Source: Acanthaster planci (Eukaryota > Echinodermata > Asteroidea > Valvatida > Acanthasteridae). From it: a DNA stretch of 64,000 bases. The stretch spans positions 706,986 to 770,985 of the forward strand of contig NW_019091457.1 of assembly GCF_001949145.1 (NCBI RefSeq), in the 5' to 3' direction. The position numbers and the translations under genes were made by a program. The notes beneath the pieces are model-generated. The model was not told the origin of the DNA. It ran no database searches and saw only the letters and a list, made by a program, of their open reading frames with translations. Numbering within the stretch: the first letter of the stretch is position 1; each line of letters starts with the position of its first letter. This document shows, one piece after another, positions 25,501 to 36,800 of the stretch.

Positions 25501-28500
25501 GTTCGGTGAGCGACATCCGTATTTCATCACACCTAGTTCTAATTCTATTTTCACAGTAACCAGGCTACTGTGGGTCAGGGTGTAAATTCGGCTGTGGCGG
25601 AGGGTTGTTTCGAGGGACTATTTCCCCAATTTTACACCAAGACGTACAACAATGGCCAATCATGCTGTGACGTCATCCTGCAAGTAAATTCAAGTTTCTT
25701 TTACACAGCGCCACCTATAGAGACAGATACATATAGCGCTCCGATTTTTTTCAACTTCCCGGAAATCGTGGCACTTTTTCTCATCATCCATCCAGTGGTC
25801 CAAAAAGAAAAAAGAAGAAAAAGAAAAAAAAACCCACACGCCTGATCTAAAAGTCTGGAAACTTATCAGGGGATTCCTTGGGGCTTTGGTTTGACACGGA
25901 GATTTTCATTAAACCGAAAGAATAATGCAGCTCTCTTGAAATCATCGAGCATGCTTGCTGTATTACTTTTTATTGCTCTAATTATTTCAGAGTATGGCTA
26001 GCGTAGCGCAATCTGGCCTCACTCCCTTACATTTACACTTGAGTCCAAGTGACTTTAGCCCCCCCCATTTCAAAAGACCTAAACAATATAGTTTAGAACC
26101 TCACAAAATAACAAACAAACTAAAACAGAGACCATAAAACGATACAATTATCTAGATTGGGCGTGCTTAGTTGAATTGGCGATAAACTGAGTCGGTCGAA
26201 GTTTTTTGGATATCATCACCGTCGGAAAAAAATCCCCCTTTACGCCGGCTCACTGTGATATGAAATTTAACCAATAACCAGTCGTGTTTTGACACCTCGT
26301 GTACTCAATTTTCCCGCACCGTGCAGATGACAATTAATGTCTCCGGCACATCCCCCTCCTGAGTTTCATGTTGTTATGTAAACATCATCTACTTGGAATA
26401 AATCAGCACCTAGCAATAACCGCACCTGCGCAGTAATTTACGAAATGTTGCCCCTTCAATCTCACCACGCGCGACTACTTGTGTTTTATTTACTTTTACA
26501 AGGCTGTTCGCATTCTCGGTTGTCCCAAGCGCGCCTTTTTTTTGATGGCGAGTGCTGATTACGCGCAAAGTGTAACATGTAGGATACGGGGCCACATTTC
26601 GTTAATTTCGAAATAGATTGTATGTTTAACAGATTGGTTTCCAGCCGACTGCAATCGACAGAGCGTCACACGAATGGTAATAAATAATATTGTTATATAC
26701 AGGGCCTCGCATGGTCAATCACACTTGAAAATGAGCTTCACGATTCCAATATAGGGCTAATCTAACAGAAGAGAGTTGAAGGAAAGTTAAGTTCACCACA
26801 GCTTTCATTGTTTTCGGAAAAAAGTCAACATGCCAATTTGTTTGTTTTAACTATTTTGCACTTAAATGAACCCGTTCATTCCCTTTGAACTTTATTTTCA
26901 ATTTTCAGTTTGCAATTTTAAGGGCTTCTGGTGCCAGGTATCAAGCTTTTCCCCACAAATATTTTCAGTGAGCAAATTTCGAGTCAACAGTTTGAAGAGA
27001 AAACCCTCACAATGGCCAGTGTCTTCCTTAAATGACGTGAGAGACAGCGCCCTCATTTTGTCAGGAAAACGTCTAACATTTACACTCAGTAAATAACAGT
27101 AACAAAACAAAAAAGGATGTCAAACACTTTTCTTACATTAAAGATGGGTATATAGGAAGATGAAGATGCACGAAATATGTTCCCGCGAAAGAAAGTCCCT
27201 GTCAAAGTCCCTTTAAATTACACCAGTACTTGAACTGTAACAGAAACACAATGCTTTTTAGGAATGAAATATCAAATTTTAGAATGAATGTGTTTGGTGT
27301 CCCAAAGTAAGATTGTTTTTATCATCCAACAAAAATTAATTGACAAACGCGTGACAATCATGCTCAAAGAAAGAGTTGGAAAGGGGAGCAACGATTTACC
27401 GGTAAACCATGCAGAGAACTAGGCTTCCGGAGCGCGTGGTCGAATTGTTTATGATGTTTATTGCATTTCGGTGGTATGATTTATAGCTAATTGAATTTTG
27501 ATTCGGATTTGATTCTCCACCTTCGAAAGGAGGTATGTGGTACAAGGGGCATAAAGGAACCTGACTTGAATACTTCAATCAATTTGTGACCCAAACAAGT
27601 TAAGGTAAATGAATTCAAACTTTTACAGCTTGATCTAGACATATAAAACCTAAATATTGTTGCAAGGTGGACTAGCCTACGTCGTGCTGAGTTTACTTTG
27701 CATTGAATGGCGCATGCTCGCCATGCGTGGTGGGAGGGGGGAGGGTTGGATAGCCTAGGCTAAAAGCAAAGCACATGGGTAAACCAGGAACAGGGTAAAC
27801 AGCGCTCACAATGTGATACGTAGTGTAGAAACCACCTGTCAATTTCTAACATTCCATCGCGATATAAACAACCCACTGTCTTTTTTCCCCGTAACCAATG
27901 TCAACAGTGCTGAACAACTAGAGATCGTTCATCATCAAGCCAGAGTTACCCGACCGAAGAGGGGAAAAAAAGAAAATGCTTTCCCAAACATCACCGCATT
28001 CCTAGCCAGAATCCTGTCTGTTTCCTGACCATTCCGGGGTCAGCGGGAAACTATTAATTTTGTTCCGGCGGGGTCCAGTGTTTATGGACCGCTAACATTT
28101 TCCTCAATTAAGACACACAGACGGGTTCGCTCAAGACAAATAAACGGTGCAGCGAGCCCAGCCGTGTCGGCTCACAGGCACTGTGCCCGGCGTGCTCTGC
28201 CAGCGGCCGGCTTGGCTGCTCGCTGCTGGTACGGCGACGATGGACCGGACTGAAACTCGAGCTTACACTATTTTCATGTCACAACTTACAATGTTATTAA
28301 AACCATCACCAAATATCAATAATTTTCCGGCTTGGCTGTTGGAAATCCTTGGTACACGAAGCTGAGATAAACACCGCACGAATATTTGAAGTTAAATTCC
28401 AGAAAAAGAAGGGTTTTGTGAAACGGGAAACTGGGGGAGCATAAGTCAAAACATTGTGTTTATTTTTCTAGGAAGAACATGATCCAAGTACTGCATTTCA

Positions 28501-29675
28501 AGAGCATTGTAACCTCCGAACATCATCGCAGAAAGACGAGAAAACACCATTTACACCTCGTAACATTTTTTTGAGTAGAACACCGAAAATTGGCTGGGAG
28601 TTGACCTGGGGATGGGTATCGTTGGATCGGGAAAAGCTGACCACCAGCTGATCGCTCCGATTGGCCCCACACACATTTCGTAATGGACACATACGCCTAC
28701 ATGTAAACCCAATCCAAGGAGTCCATTCACCCGATGCCAAAAAACTGGATGCTTACCGGTAAATGACAAACCACTCATAATAATAGCTACGCGCTATGAA
28801 GAACGACTCAACACCATCTGCACAACGCCCGGGTGATTGGGCTAAAGACATTCTCAGAAACTAGGATTTTACTCTTGTCAAACAGACCTAGTATGAATGA
28901 GTGTACTCCAATTGCAACCGACTTGCACCCGTGCCCCATTCGAGAACGACAGCTCATGCTGACGCGATTTCATAGGAAGCAAACGCATATTGATTTGAGG
29001 AATTCCTTCTTTAGTTCAATTTTTTTGCCGTGAAAGAAAACAACCCATACCGACCCTCTCTTATCGCTTTGCACATGATAATACACACCTCTGTAGGCCT
29101 ATGCTGATTGGCGCTCATTCAGGGGACTCTAGCCGTAGGCACTGCCGCGTGCATTGTTTTACTGTGACCAAGACAGGTGTTCTTTACATGTGCACCCTTA
29201 TTCCTGTATTCGCTGGTTCTTGGACGTCATATGCACCACCTTTTCGATGTACCCCGATACTTTATTTTTCAAAACCTGCGGGATAATTTTCAGTCAATAC
29301 AGGTAAGTCCCTATCTCCATCGCATAATATGTCATCCCGATTGGGCGATTTAACCAGACCTCATTAAATGATATACCACTTGTTGAAACTAATCCCTTCA
29401 TTCTGACATCGTTTTTAATGTAACGAATGTTCAGCGCAATCTTCACAAGGTAAAATAATACTGTTATAATATTACTTGAAATCTTTGTACATTCTGTTAG
29501 TGGGATTTCTCAGGTAAATGTGAAATCATTCTATTTTTACAGGAATGCCTGTGCATAAAATAATAGCCATTGCAGACACAATAATCAATCATCCTTTAAA
29601 AAAGAGTACCGACATATATGCGCCACATATTTATTGAAAAGGAGAGTGACTCTGCCTATCATACCACTCAGACTG
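22600..29675. other. NK3-NK4 spacer, no gene
   Basis: No supported gene. It contains a perfect 14-bp palindrome CATTACTAGTAATG at 24200-24213 with two TAAT cores, a CTCF-like core at 25707, a purine-only run at about 25801-25831, AGGGCGCT at 27046-27053 (minus), and CACTTGA NK-type words at 26036-26042 and 26722-26728. The CACTTGA words are no more frequent than chance predicts. Confidence 0.5.
25707..25717 (-). promoter_or_regulatory. CTCF-like core
   Basis: The minus strand reads TAGGTGGCGCT, an exact match to the 11-base CTCF core YAGRKGGCRSY; the flanking CCA is not conserved. Binding is inferred only. Confidence 0.35.
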
Positions 29676-29836
29676 AATACAGGCGTTTCACAATAGTGCG
29701 CCTCCAAGAGTTTGCGACGCACTGGCCAATCTGTCGACCCAATGCACGTTTGGAAATGGTCGGCATATTTCGCACTTTGTGATTGGCAAATGCGTTGCAA
29801 ACTCTTGGAGGCGCACTATTGTGAATAGCCCGTATT
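29676..29836. mobile_element. MITE (palindromic), copy 1
   Basis: This 161-bp element is almost entirely an inverted repeat. Arms of about 55 bases start AATACAGGCGTTTCACAA and end TTGTGAATAGCCCGTATT, share CCTCCAAGAGTTTGC, and surround a short centre containing GTCGACCCA. It encodes nothing. A related copy lies at 57752-57927. TA at both edges would fit a Tc1/mariner-type target duplication. Short frames across it are not genes. Confidence 0.88.
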
Positions 29837-31071
29837 AAGATCATCCACAATGTTGGTCAAACTGAATTAAGTCCACCGACTACGAAAACTATTGCTTACG
29901 TTGTCGACTTTAAGCCTTTACACGAAGTTATCTGTTACACGAAGCCCTAACAAAGACAGAGAGGCAGTGTCTTTACCCTTTGAAACAGCAGTGAACCAAT
30001 TTATAAAAAATGTTGCCAGTTATAATTTGAAATAGTTTCTCCACAAATCACCTGCAACCTTTCCCCCAACTTGTTACTTTTGAATTCACTCCACAAAAGG
30101 TAGTCGTCTGTAGGCTTTTCATTTCCAGAAGAAATAGACATACAGACACTCTCCCTCTTTCTCCTCTGTCTTCCTTAGCCTGGACAAGTCCCTCTTCCTA
30201 GGAGTTACTAAGTGTATGGGTAAAAACAGAAAGAAATACTCGAAAATATGCAGTAGACCCTGCAGACTGATACAAGATAGATTCCTTGCATCCGTTTAAG
30301 AAAATAAGCCGTGGAATTAGCATTACCGATACTGTGAAATCCAAATTTTCTCTAACTCTATATGACAGCCAGCCACGCGCCCTTTATTATCAAGATCAGT
30401 TCAGCAGGTGACATTCGTTGATTTTGTTGTAAAATCCAGTTTCGATTGGTCACCCAGCTGAGAGCTGGACTACTGATGTTCTTTGATTGGATAGGAGAGG
30501 GATCACGTGACCTAGGGACTTGAACAGGTTTGATTTTACATGTACTTGGATGATTGGACATAGGGAGCTGGTAAAATTTGTTTGTATCCCCCTCGAAATA
30601 CTGTATTTATGTGAAGAATAACTGTCGAAACAAGGCTCTTGTTTTGAAAAAAAAAAGCCTTGCAAATTTTACGAAAATCCAGTCCCGTGACTATCCAAAT
30701 TCAGCCTTCATTGTTTCAGAAGTGTGTGTTTTCGAGGGCAAGGGTGTACAGGTAACATCGTATCTCAGGAATCACAGTTCATTTATCTGCATGCCCACGA
30801 AACCACATGTTGGCCTCTCCTTCTGAGGGTCAAGCATTATCAGAGGCCGTTCTCTGACCGAGGAATTTGTCTCAATATAAGGAGAAAACCTATGTTCAAA
30901 GGCTCAGTTGGTTAAATTTTAAATATAATGACAGAATAGAATAGAAAATATAATTCTGTTCTGCGCCTTGAATTATAATGTGCTATGAACAAGTTTGAAC
31001 ACGTCCATAAAGAAACAACGTAAGTGGCTCATTTCTCTTGTTAGGATAGTGTCTTGACGTCCACCACATGA
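29837..31071. other. NK4 3' flank, no gene
   Basis: AT-rich sequence with no recognised gene, repeat or RNA. It would hold the NK4 3' UTR only if polyadenylation occurs beyond the near signal at 31072. Confidence 0.5.
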
Positions 31072-31077
31072 TTTATT
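31072..31077 (-). terminator. Candidate NK4 polyadenylation signal
   Basis: AATAAA on the minus strand about 35 bases after the NK4 stop codon. If used, the 3' UTR would be very short, so a more distal site is equally possible. Confidence 0.3.
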
Positions 31078-31111
31078 AGTCATAGATTTTTTTTAGATAT
31101 CAGTCTGAATT

Positions 31112-33408
31112 TCACCATGTCCTCACTGCTTGCTGTATGGTGGGTTGGGAATAAACGCCTACACCGTTGCCGTGCGAACTCGCTCCTCCCGTAGGTAATC
31201 CGCCCGTGTACGAGCACGAGTTGACGAATCGTCCCGTTGAGCTGACTGAGCTCCCCGCCCCTGCGGAGCTGTAGCCGCCGCAGGCCGTGTAACCATAAGG
31301 AGGGGGCGGCGGCGGCGGTGGAGGCGGGGGAGGTGCCGAGTGTGGCGTGGAGGCGGCGGCCCCCAAGCTGCCGAGGCACGGCTTGCCGTCCCGGACCAGC
31401 ACGGGCACGGCTACCCGTCGGGGTGGGAATTGCTGGTGGTGGGGGTGGTGTCCCCCGGCGGCCAGCTCCAGGCTCTTGTCCTGGCGCTGCCTCTTGCTCT
31501 TGTAGCGCCGGTTCTGAAACCAGATCTTGACCTGGTTCGGGGTGAGCTTGAGCAGGGTGGCTAGCTGGTCTCGCTCGGGGGCCGACAGGTAGCGCTGCTG
31601 CTTGAAGCGTCGCTCCAACTCATAGACCTGGGCTTGAGAGAAGAGGACCCGGGGCTTGCGCCGCTGGCGAGTCTTGCTGGGCTGCTTGTCGCCTCCCACC
31701 GCCCCGCCCCCTCCAAGCTGGGGGTGGTGATGATGATTCGTTGGTCTTTTCGTATCTACAGATCGGCAAATCTCCTGACAAGAAATAGCTGCCAACAGGA
31801 GCACAGAAACTTCAAGGTTCACATCTCAAATACCGATTAAGGAATAGACATTAAGGCCATCCAAATAGTGGGTACCGATTATGGAAAATCAGTGTTTCCA
31901 GAACTTGAAACATATAGGTAAAATATCCTTAAAAACAGCATTGTAAATAAGCCTCAGGTTGTTAGGAGGGATAAAAACTCCAGAAGATCAAAGACTTATT
32001 CGCAGCTAACGGTCAGTCCTTTCTTGTTTTTTACAATGTAACCCTGCATTAACTTGTACAAAGTGCATGAACGTTGGAAACCAAAATCTGCCGTGAAATT
32101 CGGCGAAGTAACCGACAGAAACTGAAACAAATAATATAGGAAAAGAGGAAAAAACGCAATCGAGGAGAAAAAGCAGAAATAATGCTACGGTTCGTTCTTT
32201 CAGAAACATCATCCACATGTTGAAATGCGGGTTTCATGCCTTCAAAAGGATTGTGTTGAAATGCACGACCAGCAAAACGTGATACGAGAAGCTTTGCTGA
32301 GTGACACCGAGCAAATGGACAGGTTCTCTCAAAATAAGAGATGAAGTTGGGTTTACGTGGCGTAAGCCTGAAGCACGGACTTGGTCCAAAGACAGAGAAT
32401 GGACTACCTGTAAATTGAATGAATAATTAACTTCCACTCGAGAGACAACCAAGTTAAGAGGGTGTCGAATCGAGTTCTTAACCGGTCGATTTTGTACCAC
32501 CCATAAAGCTCGAGCCACTTCATACGCACACGCACGCATGAACGTGCACATTTTTCAACTTCCCCTGTATTTATTTATCAATCTTCAACAACTCTCTTCA
32601 ACCCGTCTCCCACTTGAACGCCAAGCGGCCATACAGCGGGTGAGTAAATATTGCTCACTACAGGTTGGCAGTCGGCAACCGGCAAGGGAATTATTATTGG
32701 AGGGCGGTATTATTAGCCGGCAAGTGTTTTCTGTCCCAGATACAGCTTGTGAATTGTTCACCACTTGGACACTTCAGTGCCGTGAAACGTCACTTTACAC
32801 TTGTTCCAAACAGCTGCGAAAGTAGCCCGTAATTGGACTGAGTATCAGTCTTCGAGTGCTACACGCAAACAGGAGTGCTACTGTGCTAATACCAGTAACA
32901 GGGTAATAAAAGCATGGTTTTAAATGTCATACTCACTTTGATGGGATTGAAGAATTGGAAGTTTCTGATCAAGAGGTGATGTGGAAGAGGGAGCAACCTC
33001 TGCGAAGCCCATGGCGGAGGGGTACGAGCAGGACGACCTAGCCTCGTCCGGGGAGCTGACGGCGCAGGAGGCGGCCGACATGTCGCAGGGGAAGGCGGCG
33101 GTGTCCACCAGGAAGGCCTCGTCTGTCATGGGAAACAAACTGTGGTCCTGATAGCCTTGCATGGCCGGGGCTTGAGGCACGGGCTGGTGCCGGGAGTGGT
33201 GGTGGTGGTGGTGCTGGTGCTGCTGGGCCGCGGCCAGGCATAGAATGTCTTTGACAGAGAAGGGGGTGGTGGAAGCGGCCGGGGAAGTGGTGGGGGTTGT
33301 TGAAGAGTGGTAGCCCATCGACTGAGGGTAGCCGTGGTATCCCGACATAGTCCCGGTCTCCTGCATTGTCTCTGGCAGAGTAAATGCTCCACATTTCCGC
33401 GTCAACAT
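31112..33408 (-). CDS. Nkx2-5: NK4 / tinman (Nkx2-5) homeobox factor
   Basis: Coding exons are complement(32937-33408) and complement(31112-31755), giving 371 residues if the first in-frame ATG (33408) is used. ATGs at 33366 and 33348 (357 and 351 residues) are also plausible. Exon 1 carries the TN motif TPFSVKDIL, identical to the Nkx2-5 form, then a histidine-rich run. The homeodomain (residues 189-248) has the [20 protein letters not shown] start, W48, N51 and Tyr54. The NK2-specific domain [19 protein letters not shown] (268-286) and the C-terminal VRTW tail (compare RAW in vertebrates) mark NK4. A long proline run precedes a Gly/Ser/Tyr-rich tail. Donor CAAA/GTGAGT (phase 1) joins acceptor CTGTAG/AT. 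In animals studied it specifies heart and visceral mesoderm. Family identity is secure; the start is not. Confidence 0.95.
31484..31663 (-). other. Nkx2-5: NK4 homeobox
   Basis: Encodes the 60-residue homeodomain (residues 189-248) within exon 2. Helix 3 reads [16 protein letters not shown], with N51 and NK-class Tyr54. Most Nkx2-5 proteins I know have YKCKR here, so serine at position 56 is a small difference. Confidence 0.95.
31756..32936 (-). other. Nkx2-5: NK4 intron 1 (phase 1)
   Basis: This 1181-bp intron has donor GTGAGT (complement 32931-32936) and acceptor CTGTAG (31756-31761). A second acceptor, TTGTCAG, lies 19 bases upstream on the minus strand, but joining there shifts the frame relative to the homeodomain, so CTGTAG is preferred. 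An NK-type CACTTGA word lies at 32611-32617 and could be autoregulatory. Confidence 0.85.
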
Positions 33409-33633
33409 TTCTGGAGTCTCAATTTTCCCCCAGTATCCCCGATCCCCTATCTTGTTTCTTTTCGGGAGTTCGACTTCTCTTATCAACTGGCCATTATAGC
33501 GGTTGGATAGTATCCAGAGCTCTGGCGATGGCTGTTATAGATGACATGAAGCCTGGGCGGGACCATCAAGGGGAGGGCTTGGGGTGACTGATCGTCTTAT
33601 GGGGGACGGGGGTCTCCTCCAGTGTGTCTTCAG

Positions 33634-33703
33634 TCAAGTGTCTTACAGCTCTCTCGTCCCCCCCGTATGTTGAGTTAAGGAGCGAGGTGATTGGCCGCAA
33701 GTG
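33634..33703 (-). promoter_or_regulatory. Candidate NK4 proximal promoter
   Basis: About 230-300 bases upstream of the first NK4 ATG are an inverted CCAAT box (ATTGG at 33690-33694, minus strand GGCCAAT) and two NK-type cores: TCAAGTG at 33634-33640 and CAAGTG at 33698-33703. TCAAGTG is the classic tinman/Nkx2-5 site, so self-regulation is possible. No good TATA box was found. Confidence 0.35.
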
Positions 33704-33815
33704 CCGTGAAAGAACCGGCGATGACAGAGCAGACTATTCAATCAATTAGGCTCTGTATCGCCGCACTTAGCGTGGAGCCATTCACTGTCAATATTGTTTA
33801 GCTGTAACGGCCGTT

Positions 33816-33838
33816 CATTTACTTAACGTAAGTAAATG
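33816..33838. promoter_or_regulatory. Inverted pair of TAAGTA sites
   Basis: CATTTACTTA-ACG-TAAGTAAATG is a perfect 10-bp inverted repeat with a 3-base spacer, about 410 bases upstream of the NK4 ATG. Each arm carries TAAGTA, the reported Nkx3.1-type consensus, overlapping GTAAAT, a forkhead-like word. It is a plausible site for NK3, NK4 or Fox factors. Confidence 0.4.
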
Positions 33839-36800
33839 TTTAGACCGGGCTTAACACTGGCTGCCAAACCAGCTCCGACAAGAGCGCCAATTGTGCTAAT
33901 GACTCGATCAGGAAAATATTGATGGGGGGAGGGAAGGAGAAAGATCGTGACGGTCCCGGTGATTTCTGCTCCTCGTCTGATCGCATTTTCTCCTCCGCTG
34001 ATCTTGCTTGGTGGGCTGGCCGTTCAGGGGCGGACGATCCATCAGAGGGCACGGGGAGGGCAGCGTCAACATTTACGCTCCTTGCGCTCTTGGCTGATGG
34101 ACTCCGGGGCCGGTGGTAAAAGAAACGGCAGCGGACACCGACGACAAAATAAAAAAGGGCCTGACACTTGTTAGGGCAGAAAAACGACGCGAGCCTGGGT
34201 GCTGATTAGGGGCAGCTAGAGAGAGAGACGCTCGGCCTCGGGGTACATTTTTAAGGCTACGCCGGGGCGCGTCTGAGTGACACAAATTGTCCTCGCCAAG
34301 TTCGCGCTAGACTACACACTGGATGCGACACCGACGCCTCCAGTCTCTTCACCACTAGCTCACTCTCTGTTTGCTTTTAGAAGACGACAAACCATCACCC
34401 AACGAAAGAGAAAGCAAAAATAGTAAATGAGGTTTTGTGGCNGGGGGGAGGGGGGGGGGGGGGTTGAAGGAGGGACAACCAGCCTGTGATATAGCTTGTA
34501 GTAGTTCTTCACAGGACTTTTTTTTTCTCTCACCGTCGCTAATTGGTCCAATGGCCGGGGTTCAAACCGGGCCATCGCGGACCCCATATCTCTTCCCCGG
34601 GTTTGGCAGCTGGACTTCCTCGCCGGGGTAAACTTCCGCGACTGGCTGGCATGTCTCGGCATCGATTATGCGGCTATTAATGGCATTGTTTGGAGGAATT
34701 TCGTTATTTATTCGACTCGTCCCCACCAAACTGGCGAGGTTGGGACTGCGGCCTGCTGCCTGCCATTGTGAGCCACTCTTAAAGCGAAACACGCGGTGTT
34801 TGACAGAGGACAAAAATCGACACCAATTCCGCCGTAAAAGGAAGTAATAACAAGAAAGAGCTAAGATATTGATGTTAGTATGTTTATAAATTTCACATAT
34901 CTTATCTGGTCAATACGGACCTCAGACAACACTTGAATTAATAAGTAACCGACAGTTGTACAACGGCTAGAACACAGAATTCTGCTTTGAAAAATCATCG
35001 CCCCAGATTTCTGGTACAAGTTTTAGTTTTTTTTTAATGGGTCTCACGAAAGCAACCGTCGATGTTGTCACCTTGATTTCGACTGCTTTTCAGACATTCC
35101 TGTTGGTTCAGATTTGGCATGTTTCTCCCAGATCTCCATTTAAACAAAAGTCCCAGAGAGAAAGAAAGAAAAAAACTGGCAAAGTGCATCCATCACTCAG
35201 GGTTGACAATTCCTCTAATCAAATAAACAGTCAAGTTGGGGGTTAAACCGAGGACGCAAAAAAAGGGAGACTGGATTCTCGCCCTCCCCGTCTCAGAAGT
35301 TATCAGGAGGAAAAAACAGGGAAGGAATTTAGAAACCCCATAAATGTCCATCAGCGAAAGAAAAATGAGTGCGTCGGTGCGGCGTTGAGACACCCGCGCG
35401 GTTCCGCGGCGGGGATTAGCCGTCACCGTATCGCCGGGAGATAAGTCGTGGGGCCAGAGTGATGGTTGGCAGGTTGGTGGTGGAGCGCTCGGCTTTCGTT
35501 AACCGTGCATGCCTGCGACCGATATTCCATTCTCAAAGGTTCTGAGGGTTTTTGTCTGTTCGTTTCGAAGTGAACTAAACAAACTGAATAAATAAATTAA
35601 ATGGGTTCCATTCCTTTTGACTGTTACCAAGCTCAGAAGTTGGACATAGGCCAATAGCTCAAATAAGGCTGTGAATTTGAAGAGTTTCTTTAAACATCCC
35701 TGCCTTTCTTCGGACTATAAAAAAAGAACCTGATAACGGTTTTGTTTCAAATCATAAAAAAAGAAAACGTTATCTCCTTCAAACAAAGACATCGCGCAGG
35801 AGCATTTATCCAGAGAGCAAAGGTGAACGCGCATCCGCATTTCAGAGGAGGGCAATATCCTGTCATGGTTACGAAATTTAATTGATTTTTTTTTAAGGCA
35901 GCAATTCCCTTTAATGATCACGCAACGCCATCTTGCAGCCGTCACCAGAGATGGGGGGAACAATATGGACTTTCTCAACGCGTCTCTTCGAGCCCCAGGG
36001 TATTTAGTGGTTGCCACTGTTATGACAAGGAGATATTAAAAATGATAGGGCGATAGGACGACGAGGTCACACGCGGGGTCACCGTCTACATCCGTGCTAG
36101 ACGCGGTCACCATGGCCTCATGAATCGTGCTCCGAGATAAGTGTGGGAAATTTATTGACGGGCGAAATAGTTTTTTTCTTTTGTATACCTCTGGTGCTTC
36201 CAATGTCGTTCCTGTGTTTTCAAGAGAATCAGGAAATAACGACATCTTATTAGAAAGAACGATCATAGCGGATCACACTGGTTGAGTTCGGGCAGGGTGT
36301 TCTTTTCCGTTCACGAACAACTTGATTTCCAGTTCGTGGGTTGGCCGCTAATCGCCGGTATTTTTCCTGCAGTGACGAGCGATACACAACGTGGCGGCGT
36401 CCATGTGCCCCTTCCACGGTTTAAAGTTTGAATTTCTAGGCTGCTTTATTGCATATTCTAAAAGGAAAAATCGTTTTTTTATTGTGAGAAATTATTAATG
36501 GTTAATTAACGAAACTCTTCCATCTACTCCACCTGTGTCGTTTATCTCGTTTTATTTTGCAGCTCTTCAAAAATTGAACCCCCACGCGTTTTTCCGCATG
36601 TTTGTGCTATACCCTAACAGGGGGTGGTGTGTGATCGTGTTCAGAGAGCAGTGTTCTTGGGTCGTGTTCCCGCTGTTTGGGTTCGAGTGTTAAGAACCAG
36701 CCACCCGAACTTGACTATGGATGCCCCCTCCTCTCCGTTTGGGAAAAGAATCAATTACGAATGGGGCCTACACATGGAGGAATCGGGGGATATTATCCTC

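Noticed and set aside
31318-31564. Plus-strand open frames opposite NK4
   Set aside because: Antisense shadows of the homeodomain and proline-rich region.
34556-34575. B-box-like GGTTCAAACC suggesting a tRNA or SINE
   Set aside because: No matching A box at the right distance upstream and no tRNA fold.
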